Of a DNA stretch of 64,000 nucleotides, positions 34,115 to 45,974 are shown one piece after another. Both the position numbers and the translations under genes were made by a program. The notes under the pieces were generated by a model. The model had not been told where the DNA came from. It ran no database searches and saw only the letters and a list, made by a program, of their open reading frames with translations. Source of the DNA: Blepharisma japonicum (lineage: Eukaryota > Ciliophora > Heterotrichea > Heterotrichida > Blepharismidae); the NCBI GenBank assembly GCA_949751835.1, contig CATKHK010000013.1, forward strand, positions 496,001 through 560,000. The letters are read 5' to 3'. Position 1 is the first letter of the stretch. Each line of letters starts with the position of its first letter.

Positions 34115-35998
34115 ATGTTACTTCAAGTAGATCATCCTACAGAAGAAATTGCAAGTGCTGCTCTTAAAGAAAGTAAACGCATGGAACACAAAGGCAAGCT
34201 CCAAGAAGCTCTAGATGCGATTGAACGAGTTTCTTCTGATGCCATAAATCTTTCAGTTCCTAGTTCTCTTGATATAACAGAACAGATCGCATCATTATGT
34301 AACAAGTTAGTTTCAACCTCAGATTCCCCAGTTTCTTACCTTCGTAGAGCTGAGCAAGTATTATCAAATTGAATGAGTCTTTGTAAAAAGGAAAATGTTT
34401 CAATGAATGAAAGCACATTTCGCTTAGTTCTTTTGACTTTTAACAATTGAGGCACATATCATCAAGCAATGAAAAACTATCATATGGCCTTGAATTATCT
34501 TATGAGAGGGCTTAAAATAATTGAAGAGTTTCATGCAAATCAACCTGATTCATTACAATTTATAGCGAAAACAAAACTCAACATAAGCGCTTTATATTCA
34601 GAATTGCGCCGCTATAAAGAAGCAATAAGTCATGCTGAGCAGGCATTAGCAACTCTGCAATTAGAAAATAAACAGAGGTTAGATGGGAGACCGTTATCTA
34701 TGCTAAGCAGCAAAGAGAAATATAAGGTAGAAACTATGATTACCACCTATGTGATAGCATTTTACAATATTGGTGTTGCTGAAGAATCCCTTGGCCATAG
34801 AAAAGCTATGATTCAAGCCTACACAAATGCTGTGAACATTGGATCGCAATTTTTATCTGATGAAAACCACATACTAGAAACTGCTAAAAAAGCATTAGCA
34901 GAGTCACAGATCATTAGGCCGGACTCTCAAAGAACCAAAGGGATGAGACCTCTAACAAGCAGAGAATTCATAACAGTCCTAGAAGAGCAGAAAAAAAGCT
35001 TAGAAGAGCCTTTTGAGTTTAAAACTAGCATTCAGCCTGACTCTCAGCTAAATACTGAACAAGACAAGCTTCATACCCAAATTTCTCTACCAAGCTTAAA
35101 CCTATCTGTAGTCCCAAAAGAGTCTAAGCCTGAACGATATTATTCCCCAGAAGAGCTAAAAAGGCTGCAAAAAAGACTAACAGAAGACCCTACTAACCGA
35201 TTTGTAAGCGCAGACCAATATTTCTATACAAAAATAAGCAAAACTCTTAATATTGGCTCTGATGTCAAACATATGAGGCCACTATCTACAAGTGGGGCTA
35301 TGAATTTGTGAGAAAAAGAAAAAGAAGACAAGCGAAAAATTTCAGATTTGAGGCTTAGAAAGCATTTTAGGCATATGATTCCTCCACAAGGAAATACTGA
35401 TGTAATTGTGCACAGAATAGCGAGGCTAAAAGCAGCAGATGAGGAAAATATCAAAAGGCAGGAAATTAAAATGAAATCGAAAATGAAGACTAAAGTTTAT
35501 AAGAATTTATTGAAAATGCTGAATAGTAACAATACAAGCGCGGTTCCAGCTCAAAGACTGTTCTTTAAGCCTCCAGTGATTACTAGCAATCAAGCATCCA
35601 AAGATAATTCTGTAAGAATTGATGAAAGCACTATACAGCCTAAGAAAGGAACTAGCTTTAAGGTGGCTAATGACGAAATTGAGTCAATCATGGACAGAAT
35701 TCATGACGAAATTAAAGCAATTGATATTGAAAAAGGGATATCCAAAGAAAAAGTCATTGAAAAATTCGAAGAAAGTGCATTCGATTCAAGGCTTGCACAG
35801 TCCACTTTAAGGAAAAATATTGAAAATAACTATATGCAAGATATTTTATTTGTAAAATCTTCATCAAGCCCGATGATATTAAGCAGTGAAATCATCGTAA
35901 ATTCATTGAAGAGCTCAATAAAAAGGTTCAATAGATCTAAAAGACCTCAGACTGCTGCTTATAGAAGACAGCAAAAATTAGAAAATGCTTATGTTTAA
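34115..35998 (+). CDS. TPR-repeat protein, possibly ciliary
   Basis: 627 residues; in-frame TGAs at 34370-34372, near 34447 and near 35309 are Trp. TPR-like helices span ~residues 5-270: 'AMKNYHMALNYLMRGLKIIEEF', 'KLNISALYSELRRYKEAISHAEQALATL', 'AFYNIGVAEESLGHRKAMIQAYTNAV'. The rest is charged and partly coiled, ending 'SKRPQTAAYRRQQKLENAYV'. TPR proteins act as scaffolds; the 'RPLTSREF' and 'RPQTAAYRR' stretches recall axonemal proteins in protists (weak inference). It is the first gene of a tight co-directional run to 38441. Confidence 0.83.
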
Positions 35999-36086
35999 TA
36001 TATTTATTCTCTTAATTTAAAGCATTTATCTGATTTATGTCCAAGTTGTAAGGATAAAATCATATGGTCATAATATTTTTGTAATA

Positions 36087-37454
36087 ATGAATAATGATAT
36101 TACAGAAGAAATAAAGGATAGCACATCTATAGAAGAATCACAAAATATTGATAGTGTTATAAACAAGCTCGAGCTGCCGCTTATTGTTGTAGTTATTTAT
36201 CCTCCTCAATGATTCTCAAATGAAGATATTGAAACTATAGCTTTAATTATTCATCCGACTGAGATAACTTATTCTTGAAATCCAAGGATGTCTATAAGCG
36301 AAGGGTTAAGACTTTGCTTAATTTCCCATAGAGTTCGAATTCCTCAGGATCTGAATTTAAAGTACTTAATGGTATATTGTGGAATTAATGATGAAGGAAT
36401 TAATAAAGCAGAAGAAAACATTAGATATTTTGTATCAGCTAAATCAAGTGAAATTCCTTCTTATGCGTTGCCTTATATGAAATGTGAAGATATTCGTTCA
36501 AAACTGGTACAGTTAATATCATGCTGAAGAGAAGATATGGCACTTTTAAATTCAAAATACCCAAATAATGTGATTACTGGGGATAGCCTAAAACCACAGG
36601 AAATTGGTCAATTAATTTTATCTAAATTTTCAATAAAAGATCCCCAAATTATAAATAGCCCGAGAAAAGGATGCTATCTGATTATGCCATTAGGAATTCC
36701 AGGTATGGGGAAATCAAGCTTGATCCCTGTTCTTCAAGAAGTTTTGCATAGCTTAAATTTTACTCTAACTATTATATCTCCTGACACAATAAGAGCTGAA
36801 AATATCAGCAAGCAGACGAACACTGAATTTGATTATAATTTCGATTATAATAACAAAAATACCAGAACTATTCTGCTTAAAAAACTGAAAGACGAAATTT
36901 ACAAAAATGCTGACAATCATGTAATTTTTCTCGATAAAAATCATTCGCCAAAATCACTCGAAATGGTTTATAAAGAAGTAAAAAAATTTTCCAATGTTAA
37001 CTTTATCTGTTTAGTTCCTAAATGCAACTCTCCATATTCTATACAGAGATCGAGAGAAATGTATAATTATGAATTCTCTATCTCTTTCCTTATGCAATGC
37101 TTAATTAGAATAAGAGATCGAGATATCCACGAGACATTAAGAGGATCTCTTAGTCATAAAATTTCTGTAGTCCTTATGATGTACAATATTTTTAGAAACT
37201 TTCAATTTCAGGATTGCTTGAAATTTGGTGATTTAATGGAAATTCCTTTCACTGATGAATCTTATACAGAAATCGATCCAATGCTAGAAAATCTGATAAA
37301 ATACACCCTCTTGTCATTCTCTCCAGAAGAAAAGCCAGATCTTTCTCGACTCCAAGACATTACCAATGCAATTATAAGTACAAGCTTATCATTTCAACAC
37401 ATAAACCAACATGAGTTTGTATTAAATGAATTTAAAAGAATATTTAACTTATAG
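36087..37454 (+). CDS. P-loop kinase related to the tRNA-ligase kinase domain
   Basis: 455 residues, with TGAs as Trp in 'PPQWFSNED', 'TYSWNPRMS' and 'ISCWREDMA'. Walker A is 'PLGIPGMGKSSLIPVLQ' near residue 203. 'HVIFLDKNHSPKSLEMVY' near residue 281 matches the D-[KR]-N-[NH] motif that follows the P-loop in the 5'-polynucleotide kinase domain of plant/fungal tRNA splicing ligases. That domain phosphorylates RNA 5' ends during tRNA exon joining or UPR mRNA splicing. The N-terminal ~190 residues are unassigned, and no adenylyltransferase KxxG motif was seen, so it would be a kinase-only protein. Kinase call moderate; tRNA-ligase relation inferred. Confidence 0.65.
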
Positions 37455-37504
37455 GAATTAATTAAAAAGTATAAAACTTATATTTATTAAGGGCATAGCA
37501 AAAA

Positions 37505-38119
37505 ATGAGGCCAACTGATCTCAAATTTCGTAGTCCTAAAGAAAAAACTCCTGAGTATTATGATGTTGGGGTTACAATTACAGGGAATACTCTTTTTGAT
37601 TCTCCAAGCCGACTAAGGCCTAATTTTTCCAAAGCATCAAGGTTCCCTCAATATGAAATTAACGCCAAAAGAACTGGCTATCGAGTTGGTCCTGGTTCCT
37701 ATGAGCTTAAGCATGATATTACCAAAAAAGGCCCAATATATAGAAAAAATCATGCAGAAAAGGATCTCTCAAATAACGGGTATTATTACCTTGGCGATCA
37801 AATAGTTTTTGAGCCATCATTTGTCTTGAAATCTAAAAGAGCAAGCATAAATGATATCACCCCAAGGATTGACGCTTCTCAAGTGCTTCCAAATCGCCCT
37901 CCACGACCTGCAAGTGCCATTGAAGTTGGAGATAAATCTCCATGGTTTATGAGAAAATCAGTTGATTTTACTCTTACAGACGAAACCAGAACAAAAACCC
38001 CACAGTCACCAGAAAGGCCAAGAACAAAGCCAAGTTTTCCAAAACGAGCATTTATTAGGTCACCTTATTTCAGTACTCTGAATCATAAAAGAGCAAATAG
38101 TTCTTTTGAAAAATATTAA
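37505..38119 (+). CDS. STPGR (SHIPPO/ODF3-like) axonemal protein
   Basis: 204 residues, Pro/Arg/Ser-rich. 'RTGYRVGPGSYELKHDITKKGP' is a sperm-tail PG-rich repeat (x-PGPxxY type). Basic Pro-rich segments such as 'RPPRPASAI' and 'KPSFPKRAFIRSPYF' resemble other STPGR family members that line doublet microtubules. No in-frame TGA. The next gene starts 13 bp after its stop. Confidence 0.72.
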   Translation: MRPTDLKFRSPKEKTPEYYDVGVTITGNTLFDSPSRLRPNFSKASRFPQYEINAKRTGYRVGPGSYELKHDITKKGPIYRKNHAEKDLSNNGYYYLGDQIVFEPSFVLKSKRASINDITPRIDASQVLPNRPPRPASAIEVGDKSPWFMRKSVDFTLTDETRTKTPQSPERPRTKPSFPKRAFIRSPYFSTLNHKRANSSFEKY

Positions 38120-38132
38120 TAAATTAAGTAAA

Positions 38133-38441
38133 ATGACAACCAAAATCACTTTTCAAGTGAAATTTGAGCATGATATTGAAGATATAAGTGAGTCTTTTTT
38201 GGCTAATATACTGAATTTTGCTGTTATTTCTTTATATGGGCAGGTTGGGGGAAGCCAGATTCAATATAGGCTGCTTGATATAGATGCTGAAAATCATCAA
38301 GTAGCAATAGAAACTCCAAATGAAGATGCCTCAAAATTATGATGTGCACTTACATTATTAGGGTATTATGGTTCCTCACGAATAAGAGTTAAAGTCACAT
38401 CTGAGGCTCTTTTACAAGAAATTGAAGAGATTATGGTTTAA
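38133..38441 (+). CDS. Pop5/Rpp14-like RNase P/MRP subunit
   Basis: 102 residues. Fold signatures of the Pop5/Rpp14 family: 'SFLANILNFAVISLYGQVGGSQIQYRLLDID', 'NHQVAIETPNEDASKLWCALTLLGYYG' and 'RIRVKVTSEALLQEIEEIM'. The Trp in 'KLWCALTLL' is TGA (38340-38342), so the standard code truncates it. The family supports pre-tRNA 5' processing (RNase P) or rRNA processing (RNase MRP). The ATG at 38133 is only 13 bp after the upstream TAA; the apparent earlier start at 38106 is TTG. Confidence 0.78.
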
Positions 38442-38578
38442 AAACAAGAATTTTTCTTATAATAAGATTAAGTAGATAAAGGATTCAATACATATCAAAA
38501 TTATGCAGAAAATAGAGTAATTTAACTTGGAAATTCTATGGAAGCTTATTTGTTCAATTTAGCATTAATTAAATGGAG

Positions 38579-41500
38579 TTAACTATTATGCTTAGAGATC
38601 AAATGTAAAGCTGTTTTATCAGGGTAAGATTTTATTCTTCTTGCACAAGTTTCTCTTTTTTGTTTTATTTCTGAACAAGAGTAAAGGTTTTCTGGGTTTT
38701 TTCGCTGATGAATTATTTTTATTCTTTCTTTTAAATGGTTATCATAATCTGCTCTTTTTTGCTGTGAATTATTTGAATTTTTTGCATTTGATAATTCTAC
38801 TGTTTTATTAGGTGGGATTCATGGTGGCCTTTTGGGAGAACTTTTGGATTTTTCTTGCAAATACCCTGCTTTGGCCATTATGTTTCTGATAATCTTTTGT
38901 TGGTATGTAAGCTCTTTTTCAAAAACTATTGAAGTTTGGATACCTGAGGAAGTTTGCCGCTTTTCTCTAGGAGTTTGAAGTACGCTAACAGATGGAAAGG
39001 TGAACAATTCAAGATTTTTAGATTTTGAGTCTGATGATTGCAAAGAAATATTGAAATCTGGCTTTGTTTCTATTGTTAAGTCGTTGGATGTCTGCAATGT
39101 AGATAGTTTTTTATATCCACTGGTAGCAGAGGTAGTTAAATCACCAATGCTTTCTATTGATTGAATTAAAACCATATCGCTTTCTTGGAAGATTGAAATA
39201 TCTGGAGTTTCAAAGGTCTGGTATCGAGAATTTACTTTTTGCCTGCAGGCTTGGGACAAAAGTGTAAAAGCAGCTTTTAGAGGCTTATTGATATACATTT
39301 TAAGGAGATCAGATAAGATAACCAATTTTTTGGAGGCTTTAAAAAATCTATAGAAATTCCCGATCATATGTATTCTAACAATATTTGCAATCTTACAAAG
39401 TGCTGGCTTGTAAGATGACAATTTATTATAGAATATCAATGATTTATAATGATTTTTGAGAGAAGACGCAGCTATATTTCTCACTTTTTCACTTAGCTTG
39501 ATTCCAAGACTTTTTAATTTTTCTGCATTTGAAGTTAATTTTATAGCTGAAAAAGCCTCCTTTCTTCTATTTTCAATACATGATACTAATAACACAGCAA
39601 AGTTTTTAAGATAATTTTCCGTTTTTTTCTTAATATTTTCAATATAAATTCTTATTTTTTCTGTTTTTTCTTTTCATATATTCAATCCATATCTAATTGT
39701 TCGTAATCGTACAACATTCATTATTTTTAAAAAATCCTCGAGCTTACTAATATCTGCTTTGCTAATTTCTTTTTTTCTTTTAATTTCATTCTGTTTTTCA
39801 ATACTCTTCATTCTTCTCAAATAATATTTCCATTTCCCAAAAGAGCATTTAACTCTATGCCCAATAAAATTTCTCATTGTTTTTCTGATAACCATAACAG
39901 CATTTTTCTTCTGGAGATATAAAAGTTGATATTCCTTAATTTGAGAAAAAGCAAACCATTCTTCTCTAAAAATGCAATCTGATAGCATTTTTATCAGTAA
40001 TTTAGTGCCTTCTTTTATTTTCAACTGTCTTTTTTGCTTATTTCTTTCATTTTGCTCTTGAATTATTATTAGATTTTGCACATAATTTCGTATAGTTTGG
40101 AAGGCACTAGATTTTGAGCTGATTTCATACCGATTTAATACTTTTTTAATTGACGTTGGAACTAAAGTCGCTGCAAGAGTTCTTTTATGGATAATTTTCA
40201 TTATTGTATACTCCTTAATCTTTTTGAAAGCTCTTTGTAAAACATTAAAAACAGTAGGCCTAAATGCATTCAATAATTGCTTTTCTTGTTCCTGATTTAT
40301 ATGCTCTAAAAATATTTTTTCCATTTCGTTTTCTTCTTCTGGTATAAATGCAGGCGACTCCATCCGAATTGTTTTATTGAACATACGAGGAGTTACTGGG
40401 GCACTATTTCAGAGATCTAAAGAATTTCTGACTGCTCGCTGAGCAATTTCGGATCGTTTATAAGGATAGACAATAGAAAGATAGTATCCTATAGGCTCTA
40501 TAAACCCAATTGATGTTTGGCATGCAAAAAGAGAGTATATGCTTTGAGAATTGAAAAGCGCTATATTTGTGTATTCTTCATTAGCTGCAAAAACTGTTGC
40601 AGACCAGCATGAAAGCTGACAGATATTAGACTCAAAAGAGGAAGAAAGTCGAATTTTTCTATTATATTTTCATTCAAAAATCAGCCCATTATTTTTATCC
40701 ATACCATATACAGCATTTTCTGTGCAAGATATCGTTTCTATGATCGAATCTTGATAAATTGGTGCCTTGATTAAAGTCATACAGTCATCAAAGAAAAAAA
40801 CTTCTCCTAAATCTGTCAAAACACCGACAAAACCTTTCCCACAGCACATGGAAACTACTGCATATCTTTCTAAGTCTGGAACTGTCGTCAAAATTTTATT
40901 ATCTCTTGATTTTTGTGATACCCCAATACTTGGCTTTGGTGTCGATATTAGCCTGCCTCTTAAATGATGATGCGAGTTTCCTAAAGACCCAAAGATATAA
41001 ACATAGCACCCATCAGTGCAAATGCATGTAAAAGTATCCCCACATAAAATTTGATTAATTTTGAATTTTTCTGCTTTTGTAACTATTTGAGGACTTTGCC
41101 TACAAATTGGTCCCGAAGTCCCTAGTTCTCCATGAAATCCGCTTCCCCATGTTATAAGTTGTCCTTCTTGATTAATAGCAGCTGCATGCGAAACTCCAAT
41201 TGAAACTTGTGTGATATTGGATAAACCTTGAATTTGGGTAGGAGATGAGGCTTCATATAAATCAGGAATACCAAGAAGACCAGTTTGGTCTTGATCGTAA
41301 CCCCAAGAATACATATTTCTATTGGATCCTATAGCTATTGCTATTGAATCATTGCAAACCACTTGTATAAGCTTAATAGGAGTAGGTATTTCAACGGGAA
41401 AGGCAAGGCCCTGACTATTTGCGATTTCCCAAAGTTTTCCATCAGCTGACAATAAGAACCCTCAGTTTTGAGAAAGGGTGAAAGAAATGATAGGGCTTTG

Positions 41501-41605
41501 CTGGTCAGTAATTAGGGAAGGTATTTCTAAGTTTCTTTTGGATGAATCTGAGTCTGGTTTCCAGAATCCAGCTGAATATGATTTCACATATTTTTCTTCT
41601 TCCAT
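38579..41605 (-). CDS. RCC1-repeat protein with long helical C-terminal half
   Basis: 1,008 residues in one continuous frame when TGA is Trp (for example at 38819, 39671, 40403, 40670 and near 41463); the standard code splits it into three or more ORFs. Residues ~40-330 carry RCC1 blades: 'NRNMYSWGYDQDQTGLLGIPD', 'QVSIGVSHAAAINQEGQLITWGSGFHGELG', 'YIFGSLGNSHHHLRG', 'VVSMCCGKGFVGVLTDLGEVFFF'. From ~400 the protein is long, basic and alpha-helical with repeated 'LLxKxxxxxxxxAFxxIK'-like segments. RCC1 proteins act as Ran GEFs or in varied ciliary and ubiquitin roles; the helical tail argues against classical RCC1. Role unknown. Confidence 0.85.
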
Positions 41606-41978
41606 AGTAAGTTTACAAAAAATACAAATTTTAATAATAAAATATAACTAGTAGACATGGTTTTGTGGATAAAAAAATAATCGTTTTTTAAGATGTTGTA
41701 ATTTACACTTTTTGATTTATATTTTAATGAATAATTATATATGTTATAAAAATTTCACTTTTGATTTCATACGTATATTTGAAATTAAAAATATTAAATG
41801 AAATATATTTAAACATAGAAATTGATTATTAATCTTTCACAAGATATTGTGCTACTTAATAATGAGATCTACAAATCCGTGTAGGATTAAATATACTATC
41901 ACAACTCTGAGCTTTTATCATAAAACTTTTCTTTAATTTAATCATTTTATTTTTTTAACATAAGTTTAGTTTTTATCA
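41606..41978. other. Intergenic, nothing recognised
   Basis: About 370 bp of AT-rich DNA upstream of the RCC1-like gene and downstream of the next minus-strand gene. No coding frame recognised. Confidence 0.5.
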
Positions 41979-42755
41979 TTAGAGGTCAGATTTCTTGCTT
42001 AATTTTATTGCTTCCAAACTCCAAGAATTATTGTAATCAATTAAATATTTGTCAAGCACATTTACAGTATCTGCTTGGTCGTAATTAAATACAGATTTTA
42101 GTTTGAAGTCATTTATGGTTTGATCGAAAATTTCATCAATTTTTTCTTTTTTTGATTTATAATACGATAAATTTGGGCATTTTGGAGAGTTATTTTCAAA
42201 TACTTTGTTTTCATTAGTTTGTGATATCTTAGGCTCATAATTTGATATTTTAGGCAGTTTATTTATTTTCTTTGCATAAACTTGTCCTGAATAAGCAAAA
42301 GAGTCAGTCCTAAAACTTTTTTCTAAAATACTATTAAGAGTTTTTCGAGTTTTCAAATCATCTAATAAAGTTAAACCAATAGTTTTGCTGATAGTAAATT
42401 TTGAAGGAGGCTTTAATGATGAAATTTTATTAAGCTTTTTTTCTGTTTCTCTCACAACTAAAGATTTATTGACCGGGTATTTTTTTATTGTGGAATTAAA
42501 TCTTGGAGAGTTCGGGCCATTAATATATTGCCTCTTGTAAAATGATAGGTTTTCTATTCAGTATTTTGAGTGTACCGGACTATTATGCTGAGAAAAATAT
42601 GATCTATGTATAGATCGCTCAAGATCCTTTATATTGGTATCAATTTTTGCTAAGGACTTGGATTTTGTTAGTTTAAAGTCTGAAAGAATATCTTTATCAG
42701 ACTTGTGGTCGAAGCGTGAAACTTTATATAATGGTGATTTCTTATTTTTCGACAT
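41979..42755 (-). CDS. Lys/Ser-rich protein of unknown function
   Basis: 258 residues with TGA as Trp in 'VHSKYWIENLSFY'. Basic, Ser/Asn-rich, with no clear domain. 'TISKTIGLTLLDDLKTRKTLNSILEKSF' may form a helix, and the C-terminus 'KYLIDYNNSWSLEAIKLSKKSDL' uses TGG. Shares a 104-bp divergent intergenic region with the following coiled-coil gene. Confidence 0.72.
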
Positions 42756-42859
42756 ATTTTATTTAAATATAAACATTTCCCTATTCGACTTATCAAAGTT
42801 ATTAAAAAAATATTCAACCTTAAAATAATATTTTATGTTAAATATTTTTATTAAATTAA
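42756..42859. promoter_or_regulatory. Compact bidirectional promoter interval (104 bp)
   Basis: The whole space between two divergent ATGs, very AT-rich. It must contain or overlap both promoters. No defined element recognised. Confidence 0.4.
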
Positions 42860-44308
42860 ATGTCTCTATTACAAATCGATCTTGAAGGATCATCAGAAGA
42901 AGATTTTTTAAAGTATACTCAGCAGTTAGCAACTCCTTCATCAGGCTCTCAAAGAGTCATTAATTATTTCCCTTCGGGGTCAATTAATTCTCATTTTTAT
43001 TCATTAGATGATACAGATGAAGAATTTGAATTAGCGAACACTCCAAAAATCACGCAGGAAGAAGAAGGATCAGCTGTTTTAACTTACGAAAATTTTATAG
43101 AATACGAAGCATCGACACCAAAAGCTCCAGTTTACTCAATGAGTAATTCAGTGAATTGTCAAGAAGGCTCAGCAACAGATAGATTTTATGAAGAAAAATC
43201 AATAAAAGAAGATGCAAATATCTTAGAAATTCAAAATCTTAATGTGAAATCTGAAAACTCTCAAATTATTGAAAAATTTTCAAACAGCAAAACTAAAGAA
43301 CTTGAAGATGAAATTCAAAATTGGAAAACGGAATGTGAAAGATATGAAAAACAAAACCAGCAGCTTAGGTCTGAAATTCAGCTTATCACTAATGACTTTC
43401 TTGAAATGGAATTATCTTTAAAACAAACTAAGCAAGACTCACAAAAACTTTTAGAAAAACAAAAAACTTACGATGAAGAAATTTTAAAAATTTATGATAT
43501 AGTAGAAGACATCAGCCAAGAAGATGGAATACCTCGAACAAATAAGATAAGTAAAGCAGATGGCCACCTCTATAATCATATTGCTAGTAAACTTGAAATT
43601 CTAAGATCAAGAATGCATAGATACCGAGCAAGAAACGAAAATCTTCAAAATGAAATTGAAAGGCTGAACCTTGAAATTAATGAAAATAAAGATGATGGAC
43701 TTAAAGATAAAATCATAGAAGATCTCCACAAAAAACTAAAAATTTCTGAAGAAATCAGAATGCAGAAATTTGAAACTGAAAAAGATTCTATGATTTCTGA
43801 GTTAACAGTAAGATTAGAAAATAAGGACAAATTAATCTCACAATTAGAAAATCAAGTACAGCTACTAAAGCTAGGGAAAGATAGAAGTCATTCAAGTAGG
43901 CAGTCATTTACAACTGATGGCTCTTTAACCGCGAGACAAGCTGGGACTTTTGATTCAGATACTGACCAAATAACTAGAAGGCCAGATTCAAGTAATCAAA
44001 AACCTTATGAGCATTTTAATTATAATGATGTTTTAAAGGATTTAAGGGAAATTACATCAAGAGCTTCGAAAGCACTTGACCAAAGAAATAGCATTAGGAA
44101 TTCTCATAATGTAGGAAAGCCTAGTCAGCATCATAGTAGCTCTCCCTTTATTATGAAAAGTAAAGAAACAACTTCTAAAAATCAGCCGAGAAGAGCAAGA
44201 GAAGATGCTGCAAAAAAAACTAGCAATTATAATAAATATCAAGAATATGAAGAATTAAAGCGGAAATATGGCGGAATTGCAAATATGAGTCCAATCCATA
44301 GAAGTTAA
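42860..44308 (+). CDS. Coiled-coil protein, acidic N-terminus, basic C-terminus
   Basis: 482 residues, no in-frame TGA. Residues ~1-140 are acidic and Ser/Thr-rich. A strong coiled coil runs ~145-340 ('SKTKELEDEIQNWKTECERYEKQNQQLRSEIQL', 'RENLQNEIERLNLEINENK'-type heptads). The tail is Ser/Arg/Lys-rich and ends 'KYQEYEELKRKYGGIANM'. The layout fits a centrosomal, basal-body or cortical structural protein, but no family was recognised. Confidence 0.8.
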   Translation: MSLLQIDLEGSSEEDFLKYTQQLATPSSGSQRVINYFPSGSINSHFYSLDDTDEEFELANTPKITQEEEGSAVLTYENFIEYEASTPKAPVYSMSNSVNCQEGSATDRFYEEKSIKEDANILEIQNLNVKSENSQIIEKFSNSKTKELEDEIQNWKTECERYEKQNQQLRSEIQLITNDFLEMELSLKQTKQDSQKLLEKQKTYDEEILKIYDIVEDISQEDGIPRTNKISKADGHLYNHIASKLEILRSRMHRYRARNENLQNEIERLNLEINENKDDGLKDKIIEDLHKKLKISEEIRMQKFETEKDSMISELTVRLENKDKLISQLENQVQLLKLGKDRSHSSRQSFTTDGSLTARQAGTFDSDTDQITRRPDSSNQKPYEHFNYNDVLKDLREITSRASKALDQRNSIRNSHNVGKPSQHHSSSPFIMKSKETTSKNQPRRAREDAAKKTSNYNKYQEYEELKRKYGGIANMSPIHRS

Positions 44309-44375
44309 ATAATAATGGTTTAATAAGATTTCAAGAGATTTATTATATTAAATCACTCTTGCAGCATTTACAACT

Positions 44376-45974
44376 TTAACTCTCAGAAAAATCATATGGT
44401 AATGCTTCTTCCATCTCACTGTCTTGAAAAACTTCATTTCCATGTTTTGGCCTCTTTGTTGGCTCCCCAAGGAGCTCATCCTCATCATAACTCAGTCTTT
44501 CCCTTTCAGTGTTTTTCATCATTTCATTGATTCCATCAAGCACACATGATGGTGATTCTCCAAATGCATATCTTCTAGATCTGGGTGTTAAAAATGGAGA
44601 TCGCGTTGGCGATCTTATATGCTGTCTGCTAGGGGATGGACAATAAGATATCATCGGCAATGGCAAATTACATGCTAATGAGCTTGGAGGATTTAATGAC
44701 GGGACTCTCGGTGACTGCTGAATTTTTTCACTATTTTTGCTTATAGCCAAAAGGCTTGATTTCATATGAGCTACATACACATTATTATAAAACTTGATGA
44801 TATCTCCTGTATTAGTTAGCCCATCTATCCTTACATTTCTAAAAATTTTCCCAGGGTCATTATAGCAATCTGTGTATTTTGCAATCAAAGCATTAAAAGT
44901 GACATTTAAATTTTTAGCTTTACAAACCCCATATATTGTGCATATTATTATTTGGTCCATATGTCTATTAATAAAAAGCTCAGTATTGTCGCTTAAGGCA
45001 TTTTTCATAACATTTCAAATTTCTTCTTTCAGAGGTTCAGGAATTTCTAATAAATTTGATAAATCTGAAATTCTTAAGGCAGCATGTGACAGGACTCTTC
45101 TGCAAAACATCTGAATAGCTGGGTGAGTATTTTCTTCCTTGGTATTAAAATGCTGCTTTATTAGTGATAAGGCAGGGGAAGACTCAGCCCATGCCAGGTA
45201 GGAGATTGTACGAAGCTCAAGAGTTTTGAAATAGGTACGGAGAGCAGTAGGAATTTTGGGGTCAAATTCAAGAAAACTCTTCATTAGCTTCCATGAGTCA
45301 AATGCAGAAACTCTGCATAAGTCTAAAACTTGTTCATAATCAATTACTGTTATATTGCTTACAAAAAGCACGGTTTCTAGGCAGCAAGATAGCAAAGCTC
45401 TATAGAAAGTTTCATTTTTCAATATATTTGTGAGTGGACCTTTGACCTCAGGTCGAATTTCTTGCTGTTTTTCTTCATTTCTTATGAGTTCAAGTAATAC
45501 TTTGTGAAATAATTTTACTGTTAAGTCTGCTTTTAGATTTGTGTCTGGATTATTTATTTCATGGCTTTCTTCACTTCTAATGAAATGATCCATAAATAAA
45601 GCAGGAGCATGGATTTTTCCTGATTTTTTGGTGATTTCTTCTAGCTCAATCTTAAACTCTTCTAGTAAATTAGTTAAAAGGGAAAGAGCTTCGCAGCCAA
45701 TTTTTTGCTTAATTTCTTGTGGAATCGAAGAATTTTCGTATGTTTCTAGATGGGAATTAATCCAAGTTTCTAGCTCAACTGAAGTTGAGTAAGGAGTCAA
45801 GGGTGGAAATGATTTGACAGAATATGGAGAGTTACTAACGATAGAAGGAAAATCGATTTCTTGTAGCTTAGAATTTACTGGTAGCTTGCTTCCATAGGAA
45901 GATCTTTGGTTTGATACTTCATAGTCAAGAGATAGCTCATCTTTTGGGTTTTTTTGAAAATCCAACATTTTCAT
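44376..45974 (-). CDS. Retinoblastoma-family pocket protein
   Basis: 532 residues; TGA at 45015-45017 is Trp ('EEIWNVMKNAL'). The A pocket spans about residues 60-230. The B pocket is clear near 325-400: 'INRHMDQIIICTIYGVCKAKNLNVTFNALI' and 'DIIKFYNNVYVAHMKSSLL' match the Rb B cyclin fold. The C-terminus is Ser/Pro-rich ('QSPRVPSLNPPSS', 'SPSRQHIRSPTRSPFLTPRSRR') with several S/T-P CDK sites. Pocket proteins repress E2F/DREAM targets until phosphorylated by CDKs. The N-terminal cyclin-like domain of animal Rb is absent or very short. No full LxCxE-cleft analysis is possible by eye. Confidence 0.92.
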
